Origin: Vibrio pacinii DSM 19139
GTDB lineage: Bacteria > Pseudomonadota > Gammaproteobacteria > Enterobacterales > Vibrionaceae
Assembly (NCBI RefSeq): GCF_000711795.1
Contig: NZ_JONH01000001.1
Location: 1 to 64,000, forward strand
Direction of reading: 5' to 3'
DNA: 64,000 nt
The notes under the pieces were generated by a model. The model ran no database searches. It was not told where the DNA came from and was given only the letters and a program-made list of their open reading frames with translations. Every line of letters begins with the position of its first letter. Within the stretch, counting starts at the first letter, position 1. Below, piece after piece: positions 16,259-23,931 of the stretch. Position numbers and translations under genes: made by a program.

Positions 16259-17615
16259 AAACTAATCCGTCCAACTCCAACAATACGGTTATCTCAGTGC
16301 CCAACCCTGGCTGACTTTCGATATCCAGTTCGCCACCAATAAATTCGACACGTTCACGCATATTACGCAGACCAATGCCGCTTTTCCTCAAGGTTGCATT
16401 AACATCGAACCCGACCCCATCATCACGAATGATCAACTGCAGCATATTGCCCATCTGCTGCAAAATGACACTGACGCTGTCAGCGTGAGCGTGTTTTTCG
16501 ATATTGGTCAGTGACTCCTGAGCTACGCGATACAATGTGGTCGCCACTTCCGATTTTAGCTTATTCGAAGAGTCAGTATTGAGTGTCGCTTCAACATCGA
16601 TACCTGAGTGCGCCTTAAAGTCTAGCAGTAAACTGTTTAATGCGGCTTCTAAGCCAATATCATCAAGCGCACTTGGTCTCAGGTTATGCGAAATGTGCCT
16701 CACTTCATTGATCGCCGTCATCAATGATTGTTGCGATTGAGCCAGGTGCTGTTTAAGGGGAGCGTCATCAATTTTACTGGCCAATAACTCCAAATGACAC
16801 TTGCTCGATACCAATAACTGATTGATACCATCGTGTAGCTCTCTGGCCAGATGCTTTTTCTCATCTTCTTGAAACATCACTGTTTTATGCGCGAGCTCTT
16901 TTAAACTCTTATCCGCCAATCGATGTTCATGCAGGTTAACTGCTAGCGTAATCACCACAATGACTCCTACGGTGACGCTCATAATGACGATCACCGAGAA
17001 AAACGTCGTATCAATGTTATTATTAACCTCGGACTTTAAATTCGCTACCTCATAGGTAACATCTTCAATGTAAAGCCCTGTTCCCACCATCCAGTTCCAC
17101 CTTTCAAGCCAGGCGGCATAACTGAGTTTAGGGACATTTTCTCCTGTTGATGGTTTTTGCCATAAGTAACGATGAAAACCTCCACCATTTTGTGCCTCAT
17201 TAAGCAGAGCTTCAATAAGGTGATCACCATTTTCGTCTTGAAGAAGCAGAAGATTTTGTCCGACCAACTCTGGCTGTATCGGGTGAACTAAGTTGACGCC
17301 AAATTGATCATAGGCAAAAAAATAGCCGTCTTTATCTTTGCCGTAACGAAGCTTATTTAACACCTCTTTAACCTGCTGTTTGGCTTGTTGCTCAGGTAAA
17401 CTGGTGTCATTGTAGATATGCCCGATAGCATCAAAAGCAAGGTCAACATAATCTTTCAATGCTGTCTCTTTGGAACGAATCAATCCATCTTCAAAAATTT
17501 GAATCTCTTTTTCACCAAGCGTTTTAGCTTGGTGGATAGATATCCAACTGGTCAATGCCGTCACCAACATAAGTGGCAGTAGACTGAGAAGTATGAGTTT
17601 TCCTTGTAGAGGCAT
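16251..17615 (-). CDS. Sensor histidine kinase with periplasmic Cache domain (HisKA_3)
   Basis: 454 residues from ATG 17615, with GGGGAAAGGG upstream; a TTG at 17627 is in frame. TM1 is near 6-28, followed by a periplasmic single Cache (sCache_2-like) domain with the hallmark KDGYFFAYD and W..MVGTGLYI segments, TM2 near 205-228, a short coiled linker, then a HisKA_3 dimerisation domain (ARELHDGINQLL, phospho-His) and an ATPase domain (DDGVGF, SGIGLRNMRERV). Such kinases often sense small carboxylates. It sits between its response regulator and a TRAP operon. A terminator lies just upstream of the start, so expression may depend partly on read-through. Confidence 0.9.
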   Translation of the reverse strand: MPLQGKLILLSLLPLMLVTALTSWISIHQAKTLGEKEIQIFEDGLIRSKETALKDYVDLAFDAIGHIYNDTSLPEQQAKQQVKEVLNKLRYGKDKDGYFFAYDQFGVNLVHPIQPELVGQNLLLLQDENGDHLIEALLNEAQNGGGFHRYLWQKPSTGENVPKLSYAAWLERWNWMVGTGLYIEDVTYEVANLKSEVNNNIDTTFFSVIVIMSVTVGVIVVITLAVNLHEHRLADKSLKELAHKTVMFQEDEKKHLARELHDGINQLLVSSKCHLELLASKIDDAPLKQHLAQSQQSLMTAINEVRHISHNLRPSALDDIGLEAALNSLLLDFKAHSGIDVEATLNTDSSNKLKSEVATTLYRVAQESLTNIEKHAHADSVSVILQQMGNMLQLIIRDDGVGFDVNATLRKSGIGLRNMRERVEFIGGELDIESQPGLGTEITVLLELDGLVYG

Positions 17616-17638
17616 CCCTTTCCCCAATAAAAAAACAA

Positions 17639-17667
17639 AGGCTGCTTACCTTTCGGTTAAGCAGCCT
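17639..17667 (-). terminator. Intrinsic terminator between TRAP permease and sensor kinase
   Basis: AGGCTGCTTA and TAAGCAGCCT pair in a 10-bp stem; on the minus strand it is followed by TTTGTTTTTTTA. It lies about 40 bp past the permease stop and only about 24 bp before the kinase ATG. Confidence 0.88.
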
Positions 17668-17706
17668 CACTTTAGCAGGAGTTGTGATCAAATCGTAACT
17701 TGTTGA

Positions 17707-18990
17707 TCACATTCCGTAGAATCCAGGGAAGACCAACAAGGAAGCCAGCACCAACACCTGAATCGCGATGAATGGCATTACACCTCGGTAGATGTCTCGG
17801 GTTGTCACACCATTTGGAGCGACCCCTTTTAGATAGAATAAACTAAAGCCAAACGGTGGGGTTAAGAATGATGTCTGCAAGTTCATCGCAACGAGGATTG
17901 CGAACCATGTCATGTTGATGCCCATCAGTTCAGCCACTGGCGCTATAATTGGCACAATGATGAAACAGATTTCAACGAAGTCGATGAAAAAGCCCAACAC
18001 TAAGATAACCAACATAGTGATAATCAAGAAGCCCCATTTCTCACCTGGAAGCTGAAGCATCCACTCTTCAACCAAATAGTCACCACCTGTGTAGGTAAAC
18101 GCCATTGAGAAAGCCGTTGCACCGAGTAAGATCGCAAAGACCATCGCCGTCACTTTAACCGTTTCTTTGGCCGCATCATAAACCATCATGAAACTGAATT
18201 GACCATACAGTAGCGCGAGTACAATCGCACCGGCACCACCCAACGCCGCCGATTCTGTCGGTGTCGCCACACCCGCAAAAATCGAGCCCAGTACCACAAT
18301 AATCAACGCTAATGGCGGGACCACCGCTTTCAAAGCAGCAATAACTTCTTGCTTACGATTAAGATTCTCATCAGCTGGCATCGCTTTGGCCGCTTCAGGG
18401 TTTAATTTGGCATAGATAAGTATGTAGATGATGTAAGCTGCAACCAACACGAAACCTGGCCAAATCGCCGCTTGGAACAAGTCACCGACAGGGACACCTA
18501 GTACGTCGCCAAGCAGAATCAAAACAATAGAAGGTGGGATGATCTGGCCAAGCGTACCAGAAGCACAAATGGTGCCACACGCTAAGCCTTTATCGTAATT
18601 GTACTTGAGCATAACAGGGAGTGAAATCAACCCCATGGCAACAACAGAAGCACCAACAACACCTGTTGACGCCGCTAAAAGCGCACCAACCAATACGGTA
18701 GAGATTGCGATACCACCATTAACGCCGCCAAATAACTTGCCCATCGATTCTAGCAGTTGCTCAGCAAGACGCGTTTTTTGCAATACCAACCCCATAAAGA
18801 CAAACAGGGGAACGGCCATTAACACGGTGTTTTCCATAATCGACTGGATTCGATATGGCATAAAGGCAAACATATCCATGCCTTCTGCCCAAACACCAAA
18901 AATCAACGCAATACCGCCAAAGGTAAACGCAACTGGAAAGCCAAGTAGCAAAGCAAACAAGGCTACAAAAAACATTACAATACCGACCAT
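17707..18990 (-). CDS. TRAP transporter large permease (DctM-type)
   Basis: 427 residues with about 12 hydrophobic segments, matching DctM of tripartite ATP-independent periplasmic transporters. Conserved pieces include GFPVAFTFGG near the N-terminus, VGASVVAMG, CASGTLGQIIPPS in the middle and GFFIDFVEI in the second half. It uses a sodium or proton gradient to drive uptake of substrate delivered by the binding protein at 19668-20759. It lies 12 bp after the small permease gene, with a good AAGGAG site, so the two are co-translated. Confidence 0.94.
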   Translation of the reverse strand: MVGIVMFFVALFALLLGFPVAFTFGGIALIFGVWAEGMDMFAFMPYRIQSIMENTVLMAVPLFVFMGLVLQKTRLAEQLLESMGKLFGGVNGGIAISTVLVGALLAASTGVVGASVVAMGLISLPVMLKYNYDKGLACGTICASGTLGQIIPPSIVLILLGDVLGVPVGDLFQAAIWPGFVLVAAYIIYILIYAKLNPEAAKAMPADENLNRKQEVIAALKAVVPPLALIIVVLGSIFAGVATPTESAALGGAGAIVLALLYGQFSFMMVYDAAKETVKVTAMVFAILLGATAFSMAFTYTGGDYLVEEWMLQLPGEKWGFLIITMLVILVLGFFIDFVEICFIIVPIIAPVAELMGINMTWFAILVAMNLQTSFLTPPFGFSLFYLKGVAPNGVTTRDIYRGVMPFIAIQVLVLASLLVFPGFYGM

Positions 18991-19002
18991 TTTCTTGTCT
19001 CC

Positions 19003-19536
19003 TTACTTTTGCTCTTGTGAATATATAAGATGTGGATTGACGATTTTGTTGATGGAGTGAAGCAATAAACCAACGCCACTTATCGCCATAAAGAAGAATG
19101 AAAGTGGGATCATCGCTTTGATTATCCAACGGTAAGGCAGACCACCAGGGTCACCGGATGTTTCGCCTAGCTCGTAACTCTCGCGAGCAAAGTCGACGCC
19201 GTAGTAAGCCACTAGCAGACAAAATGGGAATAAGAAAAACAGCGTACCGAGCACATCGATAATGGCTTGAGCTTTGTTCGACAGACGCTCATAAAACAAA
19301 TCAACGCGAACATGCCCACCGGATTTAATCGCATAAGGAACGCCGAGTAGGAAAACGGCCGAGAATAGATGCCATTCCATTTCTTGAAACGCAATGGAAA
19401 CATCATTGAACGCATAGCGCATCACAACATCGTAGACGACATTGGCCAGTAGCAAGATAAACAAAATGCTCGATAACCATCCGAGGAAGTCACCAAGGCG
19501 ATTAAATGCTCGCTCGATATATATTAGGCTTCTCAT
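19003..19536 (-). CDS. TRAP transporter small permease (DctQ-type)
   Basis: 177 residues with four hydrophobic segments, the standard DctQ layout: first segment near 15-37 (GWLSSILFILLLANVVYDVVMR), then FQEMEWHLFSAVFLLGVPYA, the motif HVRVDLFYERLS, and two further spans. It pairs with the DctM subunit encoded immediately downstream. The ATG is preceded by GGAGTAGGGA. It lies about 130 bp after the binding-protein gene, with a stem-loop between. Confidence 0.92.
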   Translation of the reverse strand: MRSLIYIERAFNRLGDFLGWLSSILFILLLANVVYDVVMRYAFNDVSIAFQEMEWHLFSAVFLLGVPYAIKSGGHVRVDLFYERLSNKAQAIIDVLGTLFFLFPFCLLVAYYGVDFARESYELGETSGDPGGLPYRWIIKAMIPLSFFFMAISGVGLLLHSINKIVNPHLIYSQEQK

Positions 19537-19610
19537 TCCCTACTCCATGGAATTTTGAATAGATGCCACTCATAGAGCAGCGAAGTACTATCTGATAGGT
19601 TTCTTGGGTT

Positions 19611-19641
19611 AGCGAATGAGTGACAACGTCACCCATTCGCT
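19611..19641 (-). terminator. Intercistronic stem-loop between binding protein and permease genes
   Basis: AGCGAATG...CATTCGCT with an inner TGAC/GTCA stem. On the minus strand there is no strong T run, so it is more likely a partial terminator or mRNA-stabilising hairpin that keeps binding-protein mRNA above permease mRNA, a common arrangement. Confidence 0.6.
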
Positions 19642-19667
19642 TATTGTTATTGGTTACGCCAAATCTT

Positions 19668-20759
19668 TTATTGTTGTGCTTGGCTGTTGAGGTATGCGCG
19701 ATGTGAGATGTTAGACCACGGACGAACCTGATTTAGGTAGTTCGCTTGAGACTGTTGAATCTCATTCGCCAATGCATCTTTCTCTGCATGATCTTTTAGC
19801 AAGCGATCATTAGCTTCACGTAGCGCTGTCATGACCTCTTCTGGGAAATCTTTAACCATGACATTAGGGTACTCAGACTTGATTGACGCCCAGTTCTTAC
19901 CACTTTCGTGTTTTGACTGTGTGTACATATCGTAGGCTGCAGTCTTCATCGCGACACGTAAGATAGCTTGTAGATCAGCCGGTAGACGTTCCCATACACG
20001 TTTGTTAACCAAGAACTGAAGTTCTGTTGCTGGCTCATGCCAACCTGTGTAGTAGTAAGGCGCAATTTTGTGGAAGCCCATACGTAAATCAAGCGATGGA
20101 CCGACCCACTCTAGTGCATCAATGGTACGACGCTCAAGTGAGGTATAAAGCTCGCCCGGGGCAATGTTAGTCGGTTTGGCGCCAAGTTCGGCAAGGATCT
20201 CACCGGCAAACCCTGGAATACGCATTTTCAGACCTTGTAAGTCTTCAACGGAGTTAATCTCTTTTTGGAACCAGCCACCCATCTGGGTATCGGTATTACC
20301 GCCAGGGAACGATAGAAGGTTATGTTGAGAATAAACCTGCTCCATTAGTTCCATACCACCGCCGTAGTAGAACCATGCGTACTGCTCTGTTGGTAGCATG
20401 CCGAAAGGCATCGAAGTGAAGTAAAGGGTGTTTGGCACTTTACCTTTCCAGTAATACGACGCTGAGTGGCCCATATCATATTGGCCAGACTTAACCATAT
20501 CGAAAACACCTAGCGGCGCTTTATGTTTGTTGGCAGAGTCGATACGAATCTGTAGACGTCCGTTTGACATCTCTTCAGCCATTTTGGCCATATTTTTAGT
20601 GGCATCACCAAATATTGGAAAGTTTGGTCCCCATGTTTCTGCCAGCTTCAAGCGATATACTTTTTCTGCCGCAGAAGCAGAGGTAGCCATAACAGCTAAC
20701 GCAGCTGCCATTGCGGTTCCTTTAAAAATTCGTTTTAGCGATTTTTTAATAACACTCAT
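19668..20759 (-). CDS. TRAP transporter substrate-binding protein (2-oxoacid/lactate-type DctP)
   Basis: 363 residues from ATG 20759, with AAAGGACG upstream and a signal peptide ending ATSASAA near residue 30; the open frame extends to 20873 but lacks a signal there. The sequence resembles the TakP group of binding proteins: FPGGNT..QMGGWF, EIN...LQGLKMRIPGFAG, YTSLERRTIDALEWVGP and APYYYTGWHEP segments. TakP binds pyruvate and other 2-oxoacids with a cation, so a 2-oxoacid or similar monocarboxylate is the likely ligand. It is the first gene of a dctP-dctQ-dctM operon followed by a two-component system. Confidence 0.92.
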   Translation of the reverse strand: MSVIKKSLKRIFKGTAMAAALAVMATSASAAEKVYRLKLAETWGPNFPIFGDATKNMAKMAEEMSNGRLQIRIDSANKHKAPLGVFDMVKSGQYDMGHSASYYWKGKVPNTLYFTSMPFGMLPTEQYAWFYYGGGMELMEQVYSQHNLLSFPGGNTDTQMGGWFQKEINSVEDLQGLKMRIPGFAGEILAELGAKPTNIAPGELYTSLERRTIDALEWVGPSLDLRMGFHKIAPYYYTGWHEPATELQFLVNKRVWERLPADLQAILRVAMKTAAYDMYTQSKHESGKNWASIKSEYPNVMVKDFPEEVMTALREANDRLLKDHAEKDALANEIQQSQANYLNQVRPWSNISHRAYLNSQAQQ

Positions 20760-20899
20760 GTTCACGTCCTTTGTTAACGGGTCATACCTTTTTAGATATG
20801 TTCTATATCGATTACAGAGTGGTCGATCATTAGCAAAGATGAAATCAGCGTGAACACGGATGTTTTTTAACACACATGACGGAAGTTAGACTAAAGAAC

Positions 20900-20915
20900 T
20901 ACGTAGTACTACGTA
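20900..20915. promoter_or_regulatory. Perfect TACGTA-GTAC-TACGTA palindrome upstream of the TRAP operon
   Basis: A 16-bp exact palindrome about 140 bp before the binding-protein start. A second palindrome lies at 20994-21003. NarL/FixJ regulators typically bind short palindromic repeats, so these are candidate operators for the response regulator at 15620-16258. Confidence 0.6.
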
Positions 20916-20993
20916 ATCCATAAGATACGAGATAATTTTATAGTAAAAAAATCAATAAATTAAACGGAAGAGAAATATAACTACCATGCGTTA

Positions 20994-21003
20994 ACTACGT
21001 AGT
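20994..21003. promoter_or_regulatory. Second ACTACGTAGT palindrome
   Basis: An exact 10-bp palindrome sharing the ACTACGTAGT core found at 20898-20907, about 96 bp away, with a further ACTAC half at about 20980. It lies between the TRAP operon and the convergent-side terminator of the basic protein gene. Confidence 0.55.
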
Positions 21004-21079
21004 GATAAACGCGAGTAAAACAACGCAGACATTAGCTGGAAATGTGACAAAGATATTAATAACACATTGAATAAATGAT

Positions 21080-21104
21080 AAAGCCTCGACAAAATCGAGG
21101 CTTT
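21080..21104 (-). terminator. Rho-independent terminator of the basic protein gene
   Basis: AAAGCCTCGA and TCGAGGCTTT form a 10-bp stem around CAAAA. It lies about 40 bp past the stop at 21146 on the minus strand. Confidence 0.85.
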
Positions 21105-21145
21105 TCAATGTACATTTAGCGGCATAAAGCACGCTGCTGCGGCGT

Positions 21146-21523
21146 TTAAATGGCTTTGTAAATAACTTTGTTACCCGCAAGCTGCTCTTTCGCTACTAGG
21201 TTTTCTTCCAGTAGTTTTTTCAAAGCGCCAGTCGCCCAAGAAGCCGCTTTAGCGTCATCTTGACCCGCTTCAAGGCCAATGCCTTTTGGATTGATACCGT
21301 CTGCATTTTTCACAACGATATCTAAAACTTGTTGTTGCTTTGGAGTGAGCGCAACGTCAGTTATTTTCGCCGCGGCTACAACTTGTTGTTTCGCTGCTGG
21401 CTTGGCCACTAGCTTTTTCTCAACAGCAGGCTTGGCTTTCTGTGTTGCTTCTACGTTTGCAACTGTCGCTTTAATGCGTTTTTGCAGCTTTAACTGCACC
21501 TTACGCTTATGAGCAAGTCTCAT
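21146..21523 (-). CDS. Lysine/alanine-rich basic protein with a C-terminal winged-helix-like domain
   Basis: 125 residues from ATG 21523 (GGAG upstream; an in-frame ATG at 21538 lacks a site). The N-terminal half is a highly basic, low-complexity tract (KRKVQLKLQKR, then repeats of Lys-Pro-Ala and Ala-Lys) like histone H1-type tails. The C-terminal half (TPKQQQVLDIVVKN...GINPKGIG...WATGALKKLLEENLVAKEQ) has the helix pattern of a small winged-helix domain. I infer a nucleoid-associated or DNA-binding protein. It stands alone with its own terminator. Its targets are unknown. Confidence 0.75.
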   Translation of the reverse strand: MRLAHKRKVQLKLQKRIKATVANVEATQKAKPAVEKKLVAKPAAKQQVVAAAKITDVALTPKQQQVLDIVVKNADGINPKGIGLEAGQDDAKAASWATGALKKLLEENLVAKEQLAGNKVIYKAI

Positions 21524-21742
21524 CGAGTATTTCTCCATTTCACTGCATACGTGGCAGTGGTGAAAATTTGAAGCGCGATTTATAGCAAATTTTTGGCTGA
21601 ATTTACAGGGTATCGACGCCTTTATGCCACAAAAATACCCGATACGCAGGTATCAGACTACAATTTAATCAGTGTTATTGTGATCGATTCTTAGACTACT
21701 GATTATATAAACAGAGGTATCTCGCGACTTGAGTAATGAAGG

Positions 21743-22417
21743 ATGCAAACCGTACACTTAACCAATCAACCTTTTGTATTTTCTTCTATCACCGTACGTT
21801 GGCTAACGGGTATTTTTACCATTGGTTGCGTATTTTTGATGGTGTATGCTCCTGGTTGGCAGCAGGGGTTGATCACGATAATCGCGATAGGCTGCGTGCT
21901 CGCCTTCGGCTACCTACTGATCCTGAAAAGCACCGTACGTTTTACTCTCACTGCCACGCATTTCCAGCAACACTTATTCAAGGGCGGTTGGGTAGTTAAA
22001 TGGAATAACATCCAAAAAATTGATATTTGCACCTACGAGCAAGACGGTTGGCAGCACCCCTTGCCGTGGATCGGAATCAAGTTGAAATGCTACTCCCCTT
22101 ACATCAATAGTATTTGCCCACGCATCGCTACCGAGCTGTTGCTAAGTCAACGAGCGCTGCTTTATTTAGGTGCGAGACAGCATAAACAAAGCGAAAATTT
22201 TGAGGATATTGTACTCGACTCAGCTATTTATAGAAATGAAGAGGGTGTGGAGTTTAAAGGCCTACAAGCGATGTTAGCCAACCGCATGCGCTATCAGCGG
22301 CGTTATTTCGATTACGATATTTTTATTGCAGCGCAAGACTTAGACAGAGCGCCAGAAGAATTCGTTGGCCTTGCACGGCGCTATCTCGCCGCTGCCGAGT
22401 CTGAGCCGACAGCTTGA
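21743..22417 (+). CDS. DUF2982 family membrane protein
   Basis: 224 residues. Two hydrophobic helices near the N-terminus (about 18-36 and 42-62) anchor it, followed by a cytoplasmic domain with strands resembling a PH-like fold (STVRFTLTATHFQQH..., VKWNNIQKIDIC) and a charged C-terminal part ending in a helix. It matches the DUF2982 family found in Vibrio and Shewanella, whose function is unknown. GAAGG precedes the ATG. It stands beside, and convergent with, gloC. Confidence 0.82.
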   Translation: MQTVHLTNQPFVFSSITVRWLTGIFTIGCVFLMVYAPGWQQGLITIIAIGCVLAFGYLLILKSTVRFTLTATHFQQHLFKGGWVVKWNNIQKIDICTYEQDGWQHPLPWIGIKLKCYSPYINSICPRIATELLLSQRALLYLGARQHKQSENFEDIVLDSAIYRNEEGVEFKGLQAMLANRMRYQRRYFDYDIFIAAQDLDRAPEEFVGLARRYLAAAESEPTA

Positions 22418-22472
22418 TGAACAACGGCGATAAAAAAGGCCGCATCAGCGACCTTTACTGTTTAAATACGCG

Positions 22473-23129
22473 TTAATAGAGCGGCATTTCGTCGGCAACA
22501 AATGGGTTTGAAGCGCGTTCGCGACCAAAAGTGGATTCTGGGCCATGACCTGGCACAAAGCGCACATCGTTACCTAACGGCCACAGCTTAGTTTTAATTG
22601 AAGTAATCAGAGTATTAAAGTCACCCTGAGGGAAATCAGTACGACCAACAGAACCATTGAATAGCACATCGCCAACAAAAGCTAATTTCGCTTGTTCGCT
22701 AAATAGCACCACATGGCCTGGAGTGTGACCAGGGGTATGAATAACATCAAGAACTTGCTGACCAAAGGTGATTTTATCACCCTCATCAAGCCACTGATTC
22801 GGCTCAAATGCTTGAGTCAGAGGAAAACCAAACATTTGGCTTTGCCCTTCTAATCCTTGTAGCCAGAAGTTATCGGCTTTATGTGGGCCAACAATCTCAA
22901 CACCACCCAATTCACTGGCTAAAGGCTCAGTGCCACCTACGTGATCTAAATGGCCATGAGTCAAAACTAACTTGACCACTTTCACACCGAGTTGATTAAT
23001 CAACATGCTAAGTTGTTGGACATCACCACCTGGATCGACAACGATGCCTTCCATGGTTTCATCACACCAAACAATAGAGCAATTCTGAGAGAACGAGGTA
23101 ACAGGAACAACTTGATACTTAAGCGACAT
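22473..23129 (-). CDS. gloC: MBL-fold hydrolase, glyoxalase II-like GloC (YcbL)
   Basis: 218 residues with the metallo-beta-lactamase signature HGHLDHVGG (residues about 59-67), further metal ligands in HTPGHTPGH and GDVLF, and the C-terminal PGHGPES. Length and order match E. coli YcbL/GloC, which hydrolyses S-D-lactoylglutathione with Zn or Fe. Neighbours upstream on the same strand are mepK and ldtD, the same order as in E. coli, which supports the call. It is cytoplasmic with no signal peptide. Confidence 0.92.
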   Translation of the reverse strand: MSLKYQVVPVTSFSQNCSIVWCDETMEGIVVDPGGDVQQLSMLINQLGVKVVKLVLTHGHLDHVGGTEPLASELGGVEIVGPHKADNFWLQGLEGQSQMFGFPLTQAFEPNQWLDEGDKITFGQQVLDVIHTPGHTPGHVVLFSEQAKLAFVGDVLFNGSVGRTDFPQGDFNTLITSIKTKLWPLGNDVRFVPGHGPESTFGRERASNPFVADEMPLY

Positions 23130-23208
23130 AGCTAACCTTTAGCAATCTTCTAAACTGGCAGAACTATGACATTTGCCGAGCCTTTTGACAACCAGAGACA
23201 CGGCGAAG

Positions 23209-23751
23209 CTACGCCCAGTAACGTACGGGACCGGTGTCAATGTGAACAAAATTACTGCGTGGGTAATAGCCAACGCCACCAAAATCAAGCTCACGAGCGA
23301 TATCTCGCACGCGTTTTAACTCGACACCATCAAGACGGAAATCGAGAGCTTGCCCCAACATGTGGTAGCTTTTCTTCGCCACACCATCGGATCGACTGCG
23401 CAGCGCTTCATTGGTTGCTGGCGAACGGTAGCCAGAAATGATCTGCACTTCGCTTTCAACACCGAGCTCGGTTTGAATTTGGCTAATATGATCAAACAAG
23501 CGTTTGTCCATCGGATGTACTTCATTGCGCCTGAAGTCTCGGCACAAATGGTTAATACGGCGCAGCTCTTTTGAAACGTACTCTGCCCCATCAAAATAGC
23601 AAGTTTCAAGCGCTTCTCTTGTATGCAGGTTAGTCAAAGCAAGCGAGCGAGGTTCTTCTGGGTAAGAGGCCAAGGCGATCGTCGGCGCACAACTTGCGAC
23701 CACTAATCCACTTCCGGCTAATTTTAAAAAATCTCGTCGAGATAATGCCAC
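23209..23751 (-). CDS. mepK: Murein endopeptidase MepK (YcbK, DUF882)
   Basis: 180 residues with a twin-arginine signal (SRRDFLKLAGSGLVVAS) and the M15-like LAS metallopeptidase motifs: SYHMLGQALDFR (His and Asp zinc ligands) and NFVHIDTG (third His). E. coli MepK cleaves peptidoglycan crosslinks, with preference for those made by L,D-transpeptidases, which fits the adjacent ldtD gene. The product is exported folded by Tat to the periplasm. It lies about 80 bp before gloC on the same strand. Confidence 0.93.
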   Translation of the reverse strand: MALSRRDFLKLAGSGLVVASCAPTIALASYPEEPRSLALTNLHTREALETCYFDGAEYVSKELRRINHLCRDFRRNEVHPMDKRLFDHISQIQTELGVESEVQIISGYRSPATNEALRSRSDGVAKKSYHMLGQALDFRLDGVELKRVRDIARELDFGGVGYYPRSNFVHIDTGPVRYWA

Positions 23752-23931
23752 AATCTTTTACCTTCACAATTGAGTTATTCAGTTTTCGGCAGCGACCGTA
23801 CCGAACTCTATAGTGAAGTGCAAATGCATAAAACATGCTCAAACCGCTGTAAGCCACGGTAAGAAATGCTTACTTATTGAACCTATTAATAAAATAAACC
23901 AAATATAAAACACGTCATGATTGTGTTAATT

